From an uncultured Bacteroidota bacterium (GTDB taxonomy: Bacteria; Bacteroidota; Bacteroidia; Chitinophagales; Chitinophagaceae): a stretch of DNA of 64,000 nt. The stretch covers positions 62,001-126,000 of the forward strand of contig CAJADG010000023.1 in NCBI GenBank assembly GCA_903938445.1, read 5' to 3'. Below are positions 25,337-33,273 of the stretch, one piece after another. Each line of letters starts with the position of its first letter. Position 1 is the first letter of the stretch. The notes below the pieces were generated by a model. The model saw only the letters and a program-made list of their open reading frames with translations. It searched no databases and was not told where the DNA came from. Position numbers and translations under genes: made by a program.

Positions 25337-26695
25337 ATGAAAAATTCAAGAAGGGCATTTATAAAAAATTCCGCAAAAGCAAGTGCATTGACCTATGCAT
25401 CGTCTTTTGGTTTTTCTGCAAAAAGTTATGCCAATATCATTGGCGCTAATGATAGGGTAAGATTAGGCGTGGTAGGTTTTTCGGATCGTTTTAAACAATC
25501 TCATTTTCCTTCTTTTTTGAATCATTATAAAGAATTAAATTTTGATATTGTAGCAGTATCTGATATTTGGAAATTAAGAAGAGAAGAAGGTGCTGCATTT
25601 TTAAAAGAAAAAATGGGTCATGATATTCGTGTAGCACATAATAACGAAGAACTCTATTCAAAAAAAGATATTGATGGGGTGTTTATTAGTACCGCAGATT
25701 TTCAACATGCAATACATGCTGTGGAAGCTGTAAAAGCGGGGATGGATGTGTATTGTGAAAAGCCATTTGCGGAAACCATGGAGGACAATCGTATGGCTTT
25801 AAAAGCAATTAAGGCGAGTGATAGAATTGTACAAATTGGATCACAAAGAAGAAGTGGTGTAAATTACAAAGCAGCAGCTGATTTTATTCAAACAGGAAAG
25901 TTTGGTCCAATTACTATGGTGGAATTAACATGGAATGTAAATCAACCCGGAAGATGGAGACGACCAGCATTAGTTGCTCAATGTAAAGAAGAAGATTTGG
26001 ATTGGAAACGCTTTTTGTTAAACAGACCATATGAAAATTTTGATCCAAGAAAATATTTAGAGTATCGATTATTTTGGCCTTATTCCTCAGGAATGCCAGG
26101 TCAATGGATGAGTCATCAAATTGATACGGTGCATTGGTTTAGTAAACTTCCACATCCAAGAAGCGTAACTGCAAATGGGGGCATTTATGCATGGAAGGAT
26201 GGTAGAAAAAATTGGGATACAACTACGGCTGTTTTTGATTATGGTCCATTGGATAATATAAGTGAAGGCTTTCAAGTAGTATTTATGTCTCGTATGCACA
26301 ACGGAGAGGAAAATCCTACAGAAATGTATTATTCAAATGGTGGGCAACTAAATTTAATGAACAATACGGTGTCACCCAAAGGGGGGCTTTCACAAGCTTT
26401 TGCTTCTCCAATGGGTATGAAAGAAAATTTATTGCCCGAAATCAGTTTGACTGATACAAGTGTTAAAGTTGCGGCAGGTGCTAATACTGGTGGAGATATT
26501 TTAACATCCTCGCATGTAAGAAATTGGATGGAGTGTATTCGTTCCCGCAAACAGCCAAATGCTCCAGTGGAAGCTGGCTATCAACATTCTATTGCAACCA
26601 TCATGACCAATGCAGCGTGTAGAACAGGTCAGAAAGTTACCTTTGATGATGTGCATCAGGAAGTAATGGTTGATGGTAAACCATTTAAGTATTAA
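25337..26695 (+). CDS. Tat-exported Gfo/Idh/MocA family oxidoreductase
   Basis: NAD(P)-linked sugar oxidoreductase, probably periplasmic. The 452 residues begin with a twin-arginine signal (SRRAFIKNSAKASALTY, residues 4-20), the usual form for this subfamily in Bacteroidota, some of which carry the cofactor folded into the periplasm. The Rossmann part reads VRLGVVGFSDR, with the Gly pattern degenerate (GVVGFSDRF instead of GxGxxG), and the family's EKP motif is YCEKPFAE with K142. The C-terminal part has the WMSHQIDTVHWF helix with the expected His. It starts 1 base after the DUF1080 stop, so the two are co-translated and likely act on the same sugar. Confidence 0.9.
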   Translation: MKNSRRAFIKNSAKASALTYASSFGFSAKSYANIIGANDRVRLGVVGFSDRFKQSHFPSFLNHYKELNFDIVAVSDIWKLRREEGAAFLKEKMGHDIRVAHNNEELYSKKDIDGVFISTADFQHAIHAVEAVKAGMDVYCEKPFAETMEDNRMALKAIKASDRIVQIGSQRRSGVNYKAAADFIQTGKFGPITMVELTWNVNQPGRWRRPALVAQCKEEDLDWKRFLLNRPYENFDPRKYLEYRLFWPYSSGMPGQWMSHQIDTVHWFSKLPHPRSVTANGGIYAWKDGRKNWDTTTAVFDYGPLDNISEGFQVVFMSRMHNGEENPTEMYYSNGGQLNLMNNTVSPKGGLSQAFASPMGMKENLLPEISLTDTSVKVAAGANTGGDILTSSHVRNWMECIRSRKQPNAPVEAGYQHSIATIMTNAACRTGQKVTFDDVHQEVMVDGKPFKY

Positions 26696-26718
26696 AAATG
26701 GAAGCCCTTTAGTTAGTC

Positions 26719-26750
26719 TAAGAGAAAAAATAAAAAAGCCCTTAATTTTC
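26719..26750 (+). repeat. first copy of a 32-bp direct repeat (half terminator)
   Basis: Bases 26719-26750 are identical to 26803-26834. The second copy forms the 5' arm and loop of a complete terminator; the first copy is followed by TTTAAAGTAA instead of the complementary arm, so it is a terminator left arm without its partner. Confidence 0.85.
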
Positions 26751-26767
26751 TTTAAAGTAAACTAAGT

Positions 26768-26794
26768 CAAAGTACTCCTTTATGGGGTGCTTTG
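26768..26794 (+). other. hairpin between the two repeat copies
   Basis: CAAAGTACTCC (26768-26778) pairs with GGGGTGCTTTG (26784-26794) through two G-T wobbles and a TTTAT loop, followed by five A bases and not by a T run. It may be a second terminator remnant; role unknown. Confidence 0.5.
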
Positions 26795-26802
26795 AAAAAT
26801 AA

Positions 26803-26850
26803 TAAGAGAAAAAATAAAAAAGCCCTTAATTTTCATTAAGGGCTTTTTTA
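26803..26850. terminator. bidirectional terminator between the oxidoreductase and glgP-like genes
   Basis: Contains the second copy of the 32-bp repeat (26803-26834). A 16-bp perfect stem (26815-26830 with 26835-26850), loop TTTC, with A runs before and T runs after the stem. It can end both the plus-strand gene at 26695 and the minus-strand gene at 26875. Confidence 0.92.
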
Positions 26851-26874
26851 TTACAAGGGAAGGATAACTTGAAA

Positions 26875-28530
26875 CTAGATTTTGTACATTTTTTCATAGT
26901 ACTCCTCAGCCATTCTATTGCTATCAAATTGTACACGAACATCGTTCATGCCATTAATAGTGATGGAACGCCATTTGTCTCTATTTTCATAGTACATAGG
27001 AACAATCTCGTTTTCTAATATTTTGTATAATTCTTCTAAATCATAATCATCTTGCTCTTGTGTATTCATGTTTGCATAATCCGCTTTCGGTACAACAAAT
27101 CCATTATTACCATGCTTTACAAATTCTGGAATCCAACCATCATCCGTTGAAAAATTCACTGAACCATTCATAGCAGCAGTCATACCAGAAGTACCAGAAG
27201 CTTCTCTTGGAACACGAGGGTTATTTAACCAAACGTCAGACGCTTGTTTTAAACTTTTACTCAAGCTCAATTCATAGCCAATTAATACAGCAACATTATT
27301 GTAGTTTTTGCTTAAATGTACTAGGTTGTTAAATTGAGAAATAGCAGGGTAGTCAACAGGGTAAGGCTTACCAGCAAATATGATTTGAACTGGATGCTTT
27401 AAGTTACCTAATAATTTTTCAAAACGAGTTAAGTCCCAAGAAAGGAAATCGGCACGCTTGTATCCAGCAAATCTTCTTGCCCAAACAATCGTCAAAACAT
27501 TTGGATCAAAAACTTTACCAGTTTGATCTGCTACAATTTCAAATGCACGCTTTTTTAAATAATTTTTGCGACTATCAAATGCTGCATTGTCTTTTGCTTC
27601 TGCAGAAGTATATAATTTTTTATCAGCCCAATACTGCCAGTTTTGCGCATTGGTAATATGATCAATTGGACAGATGCCTTCATATTTACCCCACATTTCA
27701 CGACTTACATGTCCGTGTAATTCAGATACACCGTTTGCTTTTCTTGCAAAACGTAAAGCAGCTAATGAGTGGTTGAATTGATCGTCATCAATACCCGTTA
27801 ATTTTCTTACATCATCAATACTTAATCCGCAGAAATAACCCATTTTATGACATAAATAAATGTCATGCTTTTCGTTACCAGCTTCTTCTGGAGTATGTGT
27901 AGTAAACACTAAACGCTTTTTAACTTCGTCTAATGATTTGTATTTATTTAATAAGTAGAATGCACTAGAGAATCCGTGTGCTTCATTTAAATGGTAAACT
28001 TCAGGTTCAAAATTTAATTCATCAATTAATTTTGCACCACCTACACCTAATAAGATAAATTGAGCCACTTTAGTAGCTACGTTTGCATCATATAATCGGT
28101 GTGTAATAGTTTGAGAAACATAATCGTTCTCTGGTAAATCGGTACTCAATAAAAATAATGGAGCACTATTAAAAGTAGTAGGAGCTAAATAATAAGCTTT
28201 TACCCAAACTGGATGGTCATGAATCATGATTTGATACTTGATACCAGTATCTTCCAAGAAGCTATAAATTTTCTCCATGAAAGTAACCTGTAAAGTTTGA
28301 TCCTGATTTCTAGCTTGATCGTAGTATCCATACTTCCAAAGGATACCAACTCCAATCATATTTTGTTTTAATTCGTAGGCACTTCTTAAATGTGAACCTG
28401 CTAAAAAGCCAAGTCCACCACTGTAAATTTTTAACGGCTGATGGATGGCAAATTCCATAGAAAAGTAAGCTGCCTTTTTCTTAAACTGTTCGTTTATTGT
28501 AAAAGGCACCTGGTAATTTCTAAAACTCAT
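26875..28530 (-). CDS. alpha-glucan phosphorylase family (GT35) protein lacking the PLP lysine
   Basis: A 551-residue homologue of the short alpha-glucan phosphorylases that release glucose 1-phosphate from glycogen or maltodextrin. Family blocks present: AAYFSMEFAIHQPLKIYSGGLGFLAGSHL (read in parts), VYHLNEAHGFSSAFYL, VFTTHTPEEAGNEKHD, the phosphate-site ARRFAGYKRADFL, and IIFAGKPYPVD. The pyridoxal-phosphate loop, normally EASGTSGMK-A, here reads EASGTSGMTAAMNG, so the Schiff-base lysine is Thr at residue 451. The codon (ACT, 27178-27180 on the minus strand) sits in an otherwise intact motif. The protein is therefore unlikely to be a normal PLP phosphorylase; a glycosyltransferase or carbohydrate-binding role is possible. 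Family certain, activity uncertain. Confidence 0.85.
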   Translation of the reverse strand: MSFRNYQVPFTINEQFKKKAAYFSMEFAIHQPLKIYSGGLGFLAGSHLRSAYELKQNMIGVGILWKYGYYDQARNQDQTLQVTFMEKIYSFLEDTGIKYQIMIHDHPVWVKAYYLAPTTFNSAPLFLLSTDLPENDYVSQTITHRLYDANVATKVAQFILLGVGGAKLIDELNFEPEVYHLNEAHGFSSAFYLLNKYKSLDEVKKRLVFTTHTPEEAGNEKHDIYLCHKMGYFCGLSIDDVRKLTGIDDDQFNHSLAALRFARKANGVSELHGHVSREMWGKYEGICPIDHITNAQNWQYWADKKLYTSAEAKDNAAFDSRKNYLKKRAFEIVADQTGKVFDPNVLTIVWARRFAGYKRADFLSWDLTRFEKLLGNLKHPVQIIFAGKPYPVDYPAISQFNNLVHLSKNYNNVAVLIGYELSLSKSLKQASDVWLNNPRVPREASGTSGMTAAMNGSVNFSTDDGWIPEFVKHGNNGFVVPKADYANMNTQEQDDYDLEELYKILENEIVPMYYENRDKWRSITINGMNDVRVQFDSNRMAEEYYEKMYKI

Positions 28531-28557
28531 AGTTATAGGGCGTTTGTTAATTTGTAT

Positions 28558-28565
28558 GCAATATA
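28558..28565 (-). promoter_or_regulatory. possible shortened -7 box (TATATTGC) for the glgP-like gene
   Basis: Minus strand TATATTGCATACA, 27 bases before the ATG at 28530. It resembles the icd box TACATTTGCATACA with one T fewer. Proposed by comparison with two other genes in the window; not an exact TAnnTTTG match. Confidence 0.35.
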
Positions 28566-28639
28566 ATGGTATTTACCTAAAATGTACATTTTACACATTG
28601 AGGTGTGAATAACAATCGTTTGCAACGCCTTTTTGTGGA

Positions 28640-29590
28640 TTATTTTTTCTTTTTTGCCTTTCTAACTTTGTCAAAATTATCATTAAAATAGCAAGTCATT
28701 CCACGATGATTACCGCAATTTCCTTCTTCTTTCATGGTAATATTATTGCCTTCAATGGAAAAATGAACGATACATGCATCGCCTTTTTCATTGTAAGTGG
28801 CGGTGTTTTTATTAAACTGAAGTATTCCTTTTAATTCACCCGTACAAGCACCCTCGTTTTTTTCAAAATGGACAAAGAATTGATATTTATTGGGTGCTCC
28901 ATAGTCTCGTAGAGAAATAAAGTTTTTTGGATCTGAACCATAATTTCCGCTATACATATTTTTAGCAGCGGCAGTATCTATTGGATTAATGATGACTGTA
29001 TTTTCAGGTTTCTTATTACTATCAAAATAGATGAGTCTAAAGCTTCCTTCCGAAAATGCCCAGCCCTTTTTTTCGTAAGTATTTTGTCCCTGGTTATTCG
29101 TATTATTTTCTTCCACTAAAAAAGAGGGCTCTCTGTTAATATTTAAAGTCTTCTCATACTTAGACGAATTTTTGTTTTCATCATTAAATTCAGTGATTGT
29201 TTTATAATCTAAAAATTTGTTTTTCTTGTCAAATACCAAGGCTACAATATCTATTTTTTTTGGATATTTTATATTTAATAGTAAATAGTAAACAGCATCT
29301 TCATTAATTTTCATTAATGGGTGAATACTTGATTTGGTATTATTTTTTGAATCAATGAATTGTTCTATAACAGAATCGGGTACAAATTGTGCTAAAGCCT
29401 TTCTTTGAATGGTAAGTGTATCTTTGGTTTTCTTAAAACTTGTGTCAGTAATTGTTGTTGGAAGTGCAGCGGTTTTAAAAATCTTATTAAAATCGTTTAC
29501 TTTAATAGGGGTATTTCCTGACAAATCAGGTGCTTTTTCACCACAAGCAATCAGTAAACATATAATTCCTAAAAGACTACAATTTCGCAT
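28640..29590 (-). CDS. lipoprotein of unknown function
   Basis: A 316-residue lipoprotein; the signal peptide ends in the lipobox LIAC with the lipidated Cys at residue 16, followed by GEKAPDLSG. I do not recognise the family. The N-terminal two thirds are Lys/Asn-rich with alternating strands. The C-terminal 70 residues hold four cysteines in the order EGACTG, GDACIVHF, GNCGNHRG, MTCYF, which probably form two disulfides in a small beta-barrel-like domain. The last seven residues are almost all basic (RKAKKKK). It is transcribed away from the Nramp gene. Confidence 0.72.
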   Translation of the reverse strand: MRNCSLLGIICLLIACGEKAPDLSGNTPIKVNDFNKIFKTAALPTTITDTSFKKTKDTLTIQRKALAQFVPDSVIEQFIDSKNNTKSSIHPLMKINEDAVYYLLLNIKYPKKIDIVALVFDKKNKFLDYKTITEFNDENKNSSKYEKTLNINREPSFLVEENNTNNQGQNTYEKKGWAFSEGSFRLIYFDSNKKPENTVIINPIDTAAAKNMYSGNYGSDPKNFISLRDYGAPNKYQFFVHFEKNEGACTGELKGILQFNKNTATYNEKGDACIVHFSIEGNNITMKEEGNCGNHRGMTCYFNDNFDKVRKAKKKK

Positions 29591-29659
29591 TCCTTAAATT
29601 TTGATAAAATTAGACTATAAACTGAGTATAGCAAAAGCTTTTATGTCTAAATTTACAAT

Positions 29660-31552
29660 ATGAGCATTGGCAAATCCTTAGATAATTTAAATGAATCTGT
29701 TCCTGTACAACAAAAAGTGGGTTGGAGGAAATTATTAGCATTTATTGGCCCTGCTTATTTGGTGAGTGTAGGTTATATGGATCCAGGTAATTGGGCAACG
29801 GATTTAGCAGGAGGTGCTGCTTTTGGGTATCAATTAATTTGGATTTTGCTGCTTAGCAATTTAATGGCCATTTTATTACAAAGTTTAAGTGCCAGACTCG
29901 GCATTGTTCGACGACTTGATTTAGCACAAGTAAATAGAGAAACCTATCCGCCCATTGTTAATTTATCCTTATACATTTTAGCTGAATTAGCCATTGCTGC
30001 TACCGATTTAGCCGAGGTTTTAGGGATGGCTATTGGTATAAAATTATTGACAGGTTTGCCCATGATGTATGGAACATTAATTACCGTGACGGATACCTTT
30101 TTATTTTTATTCTTGCAGCGATATGGCATTCGAAAAATGGAAGCTTTTATTATTTTGTTAGTAGCTACTATTGGTTTTAGTTTCTTTATCCAATTATTTA
30201 TTGCAAAGCCAAATCTTTCTCATGCTATTCAAGGGTTTATTCCCACTAATTTATCTCCCGAAGCTTTGTATATTGCAGTGGGTATTATTGGCGCTACTGT
30301 GATGCCGCATAATTTATATTTACATTCGGCATTAGTACAAACAAGAAAGATTGATCGTAATACTGCTGGTATCAAAAAATCTATTTTTTATAATTTTATT
30401 GACAGTGCAGTTGCATTAAATGCTGCATTTTTTGTGAATGCTGCTATTTTAATTTTAGCGGCCACAGCTTTTTATGCAACTGGTCATAAGGAAGTTGCTA
30501 AAATTGAAGATGCGCATGCTTTATTGGCGCCCTTATTAGGTTCTAAAATGGCACCCATATTATTTGCTATTGCATTAATTGCGGCAGGCCAGAGCTCAAC
30601 AGTAACGGGCACTTTAGCGGGACAGATTGTAATGGAAGGATATTTAAAACTAAGATTAAATCCTTGGATACGAAGATTAATTACACGATTGGTGGCGATT
30701 ATTCCTGCCGTATTAGTGATTGGTATTTTAGGCGAAGGAAGGGTAGATGCTTTATTAATTTTTAGCCAAGTAATTTTAAGTTTACAATTAGGATACGCAG
30801 TCATTCCATTGATACATTTTGTAAGTGACAAAACTACTATGGGCGAATTTGCTATAGGTTGGAAAGTTAAATTCATATCATGGGTAGTTGCTGCCATTTT
30901 AGTGTATTTGAATGGCCATTTAGTTTTTGATTTTGTAGTTGCTTTTTTACAATCATCTAATCAAATATTTTTTAAGGGGGTAGTGATTTTATTAGTCCTA
31001 TTTTTTGTCGTATTACTTGTTTATATTACCATTTATCCTTGGATCACTCAACAAAGAAATAATAATAATATTGATTTGCACGGAGAGGTTGTTGAATTAG
31101 ATTGGACAAAGGCAACTCCTGTTCATAGAATTGCGATCGCAGTTGATTTTTCAAGTAGTGATAAAAAGTTAATTAAGACAGCCATTGATCATGCATTTTT
31201 ACAGCAACCGCTAGACAATGAACATGTCACAGAGTTTATTTTTATTCATATTGTAGAAAGTGCCACTGCTAACTATTTATTGGAGGCAAGTGATGATATA
31301 GAATCTAGAAAAGATCAAGAGCGACTCGATGGTTATGTCGCTGCATTATTTGAAAAAGGATATAAATCCACAACCGTTTTAGGATATAGAAACAGGGTTA
31401 AAGAGATTGTGAGAATTGTTCAAGAAAAAGACGCACAATTGTTAGTTATGGGAGCCCATAAACACCAAGGCTGGAAAGACTATCTTTTTGGGGAAACTAT
31501 TGAATCTGTTAGGCATCAGGTGTCTATACCAGTATTGATCGTAAATCATTAG
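29660..31552 (+). CDS. mntH: Nramp divalent-metal transporter fused to a UspA-like domain
   Basis: Proton-coupled Mn(II)/Fe(II) importer of the inner membrane. The first 450 or so residues form the 11-12 helix Nramp domain: helix 1 has DPGNWATDLAGG (D41-P42-G43-N44) and helix 6 has MPHNLYLHSALVQTR (M215-P216-H217), the canonical metal-binding motifs. A C-terminal universal-stress domain starts near residue 489 (HRIAIAVDFSSS) and ends QVSIPVLIVNH. Its nucleotide loop reads GAHKHQGWKDYLFGE; the usual GxxG-9x-GS/T has lost the second Gly (Lys) and the Ser/Thr (Glu), so ATP binding may be lost. Length 630 is normal for the fused form. A near-match -7 box TAAATTTA is at 29648-29655. Confidence 0.93.
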   Translation: MSIGKSLDNLNESVPVQQKVGWRKLLAFIGPAYLVSVGYMDPGNWATDLAGGAAFGYQLIWILLLSNLMAILLQSLSARLGIVRRLDLAQVNRETYPPIVNLSLYILAELAIAATDLAEVLGMAIGIKLLTGLPMMYGTLITVTDTFLFLFLQRYGIRKMEAFIILLVATIGFSFFIQLFIAKPNLSHAIQGFIPTNLSPEALYIAVGIIGATVMPHNLYLHSALVQTRKIDRNTAGIKKSIFYNFIDSAVALNAAFFVNAAILILAATAFYATGHKEVAKIEDAHALLAPLLGSKMAPILFAIALIAAGQSSTVTGTLAGQIVMEGYLKLRLNPWIRRLITRLVAIIPAVLVIGILGEGRVDALLIFSQVILSLQLGYAVIPLIHFVSDKTTMGEFAIGWKVKFISWVVAAILVYLNGHLVFDFVVAFLQSSNQIFFKGVVILLVLFFVVLLVYITIYPWITQQRNNNNIDLHGEVVELDWTKATPVHRIAIAVDFSSSDKKLIKTAIDHAFLQQPLDNEHVTEFIFIHIVESATANYLLEASDDIESRKDQERLDGYVAALFEKGYKSTTVLGYRNRVKEIVRIVQEKDAQLLVMGAHKHQGWKDYLFGETIESVRHQVSIPVLIVNH

Positions 31553-31624
31553 AGCTATCTAAAGCTAATTGTTATTTTATAGCCTTTAACTGAGTATAAT
31601 CATTCAATTTATACCTACATTTTG

Positions 31625-31632
31625 TACATTTG
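31625..31632 (+). promoter_or_regulatory. -7 box for icd
   Basis: TACATTTG followed by CATACA, an exact TAnnTTTG match, 21 bases before the icd ATG at 31654. It overlaps the upstream TTG (31630) that would otherwise be an alternative start, so that start is excluded. Confidence 0.7.
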
Positions 31633-31653
31633 CATACAAAATTTTATAAAGCT

Positions 31654-32883
31654 ATGGGACAAAAAATTAAAGTAGCCAATCCAGTGGTTGAATTGGATGG
31701 TGATGAAATGACCAGAATTATTTGGAAGTTCATTAAGGATAAGTTGATCTTACCTTATTTGGAAATTGATATTAAATATTACGATTTGGGTATGGAGTAT
31801 CGTGATCAAACAAACGATCAGGTTACAATAGATGCTGCAAATGCCATTAAGCAATATGGAGTAGGTATTAAGTGTGCTACTATTACTCCAGACGAGCAAA
31901 GAGTGGAAGAGTTCAAATTAAAGCAAATGTGGAAGAGTCCAAACGGAACGATCCGTAATATTTTAGATGGTACTGTATTCCGTGAGCCAATAGTTTGTAG
32001 CAATGTGCCACGTTTAGTACCTAACTGGACTGCGCCTATTTGTATTGGTCGTCACGCATTTGGTGATCAGTACCGTGCAACTGACTTTGTAACAAAAGGA
32101 AAAGGTAAATTAACGATTAAGTTTGAAGGTGAGGATGGAACTAACCAAGAGTTTGAAGTATTCAACTATAAAGGTGATGGCGTTGCATTAGCGATGTACA
32201 ATACCGATGAAAGTATTTATGGTTTCGCACGTGCTTGTTTTAACCAAGCATTGGCTAAAAAATGGCCTTTATACTTGTCTACAAAAAATACCATTTTGAA
32301 AAAATATGATGGTCGTTTTAAAGACATTTTTGAAGAAGTTTATCAAAATGAATTTAAAGCTAAATACCAAGAAGCAGGAATCACTTATGAGCACCGTTTA
32401 ATTGATGACATGGTAGCTAGTGCTTTAAAATGGAATGGTAATTTCGTTTGGGCTTGTAAAAACTATGATGGTGACGTACAGTCTGATACCGTTGCACAAG
32501 GTTTTGGATCATTAGGTTTAATGACTTCAACTTTAATTACGCCTGATGGTAAAGTAATGGAAGCAGAAGCTGCACACGGTACAGTGACACGTCACTATCG
32601 TGAGCATCAAAAAGGAAATAGAACTTCTACAAACCCTATTGCGTCTATCTTTGCTTGGACAAGAGGTTTAGAGTTCCGTGGACAATTGGATAATAACCAA
32701 GAATTAATTCGTTTTTCAAAAGCTTTAGAAGAAGTATGTGTGGAGACTGTTGAGTCTGGTATTATGACTAAGGATTTAGCAGTTTGCGTACATGGTAACA
32801 AAGTAAGCCATGGCGAACACTATGTGTATACTGAAGAGTTCTTAGATGCATTAGATGCGAATCTACAAAAGAAACTTGCATAA
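31654..32883 (+). CDS. icd: NADP-dependent isocitrate dehydrogenase, eukaryotic-type
   Basis: Oxidative decarboxylation of isocitrate to 2-oxoglutarate in the citric-acid cycle. From ATG 31654 ([21 protein letters not shown]) it is 409 residues, the length of the homodimeric subfamily found in eukaryotes and many Bacteroidota, not of E. coli Icd. Substrate and metal sites are visible: the phospho-loop-equivalent SPNGTIRN, the Arg block [27 protein letters not shown], the Tyr/Lys region, [12 protein letters not shown] and the metal Asp in YDGDVQSD. The NADP contact [13 protein letters not shown] follows. The upstream TTG start is rejected because it overlaps the -7 box. Confidence 0.96.
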   Translation: MGQKIKVANPVVELDGDEMTRIIWKFIKDKLILPYLEIDIKYYDLGMEYRDQTNDQVTIDAANAIKQYGVGIKCATITPDEQRVEEFKLKQMWKSPNGTIRNILDGTVFREPIVCSNVPRLVPNWTAPICIGRHAFGDQYRATDFVTKGKGKLTIKFEGEDGTNQEFEVFNYKGDGVALAMYNTDESIYGFARACFNQALAKKWPLYLSTKNTILKKYDGRFKDIFEEVYQNEFKAKYQEAGITYEHRLIDDMVASALKWNGNFVWACKNYDGDVQSDTVAQGFGSLGLMTSTLITPDGKVMEAEAAHGTVTRHYREHQKGNRTSTNPIASIFAWTRGLEFRGQLDNNQELIRFSKALEEVCVETVESGIMTKDLAVCVHGNKVSHGEHYVYTEEFLDALDANLQKKLA

Positions 32884-32913
32884 TTGAATAGCGCAAGTCT
32901 TTATATAAGATAC

Positions 32914-32945
32914 AAAAAGAGCCACTCGTTTGAGTGGCTCTTTTT
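32914..32945. terminator. icd terminator, probably bidirectional
   Basis: AAAAAGAGCCACTC (32914-32927) pairs perfectly with GAGTGGCTCTTTTT (32932-32945) around tetraloop GTTT, with further T on the plus strand. On the minus strand it follows the end of the Cys/His-rich gene (32973). Confidence 0.93.
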
Positions 32946-32972
32946 TTTGTGAGTGTTTTTTAAAACAATCAA

Positions 32973-33194
32973 TTAAGCTTTTTTCATACATGCTGATCCA
33001 CAATCGTGCTTGCAATCTTTTGCTGTACACATATGTCCTTTCTCACCGTGATTAGCAACATGTCCAGCTCCGTTTTTGTGACATGCAGCAGTGCATTTAT
33101 GTTCTGATTTGTGGCAATCAGCAGTACACTTATCAGCAGCAAATGAAAAATTTGCAGCCATTAAAAATAAACCCGCGATTAAAATCTTTTTCAT
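32973..33194 (-). CDS. small exported Cys/His-rich protein
   Basis: A 73-residue protein with a clear signal peptide (MKKILIAGLFLMAANFSFAA, 20 residues). The mature 53 residues contain 8 Cys (23, 27, 34, 38, 56, 61, 65, 69) and 7 His. Two near-identical units, CTADCHK and CTAACHK, have the spacing CX3CH, and CKHDCGSAC follows near the end. This points to metal binding, most likely copper, zinc or nickel, in the periplasm; CX3CH also resembles, but is not, the standard c-type heme motif CX2CH. No lipobox. Similar short Cys/His proteins occur in Bacteroidota but I know of no assigned function. It sits between icd and pafA on the minus strand, bounded by terminators on both sides. Confidence 0.75.
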   Translation of the reverse strand: MKKILIAGLFLMAANFSFAADKCTADCHKSEHKCTAACHKNGAGHVANHGEKGHMCTAKDCKHDCGSACMKKA

Positions 33195-33240
33195 AAATAA
33201 TGTTTTAGACTACTAATGTAAGGAAATTAAAAGACAAAAA

Positions 33241-33270
33241 AATAGCCCTTGCATTTTTACAAGGGCTATT
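33241..33270 (-). terminator. terminator of the PafA-type phosphatase gene
   Basis: AATAGCCCTTG (33241-33251) pairs perfectly with CAAGGGCTATT (33260-33270). On the minus strand it begins 3 bases after the phosphatase stop and is followed by a T run (the plus strand before 33241 is A-rich). Confidence 0.88.
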
Positions 33271-33273
33271 CAA

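Noticed and set aside
26719-26834. Two-copy repeat as a possible CRISPR or mobile-element end
   Set aside because: Only two copies, no spacer pattern, no flanking target duplication or transposase; the sequence is a terminator arm.
30484-30897. Minus-strand open frame of about 137 codons across the Nramp gene
   Set aside because: Antisense to transmembrane segments of the transporter; no start context or family features.
31630-31653. TTG start for icd 8 codons upstream
   Set aside because: The TTG overlaps the -7 box TACATTTG; ATG 31654 gives the family N-terminus.
32973-33194. Small multiheme cytochrome
   Set aside because: The motifs are CX3CH, not CX2CH, so a standard c-type cytochrome cannot be claimed.
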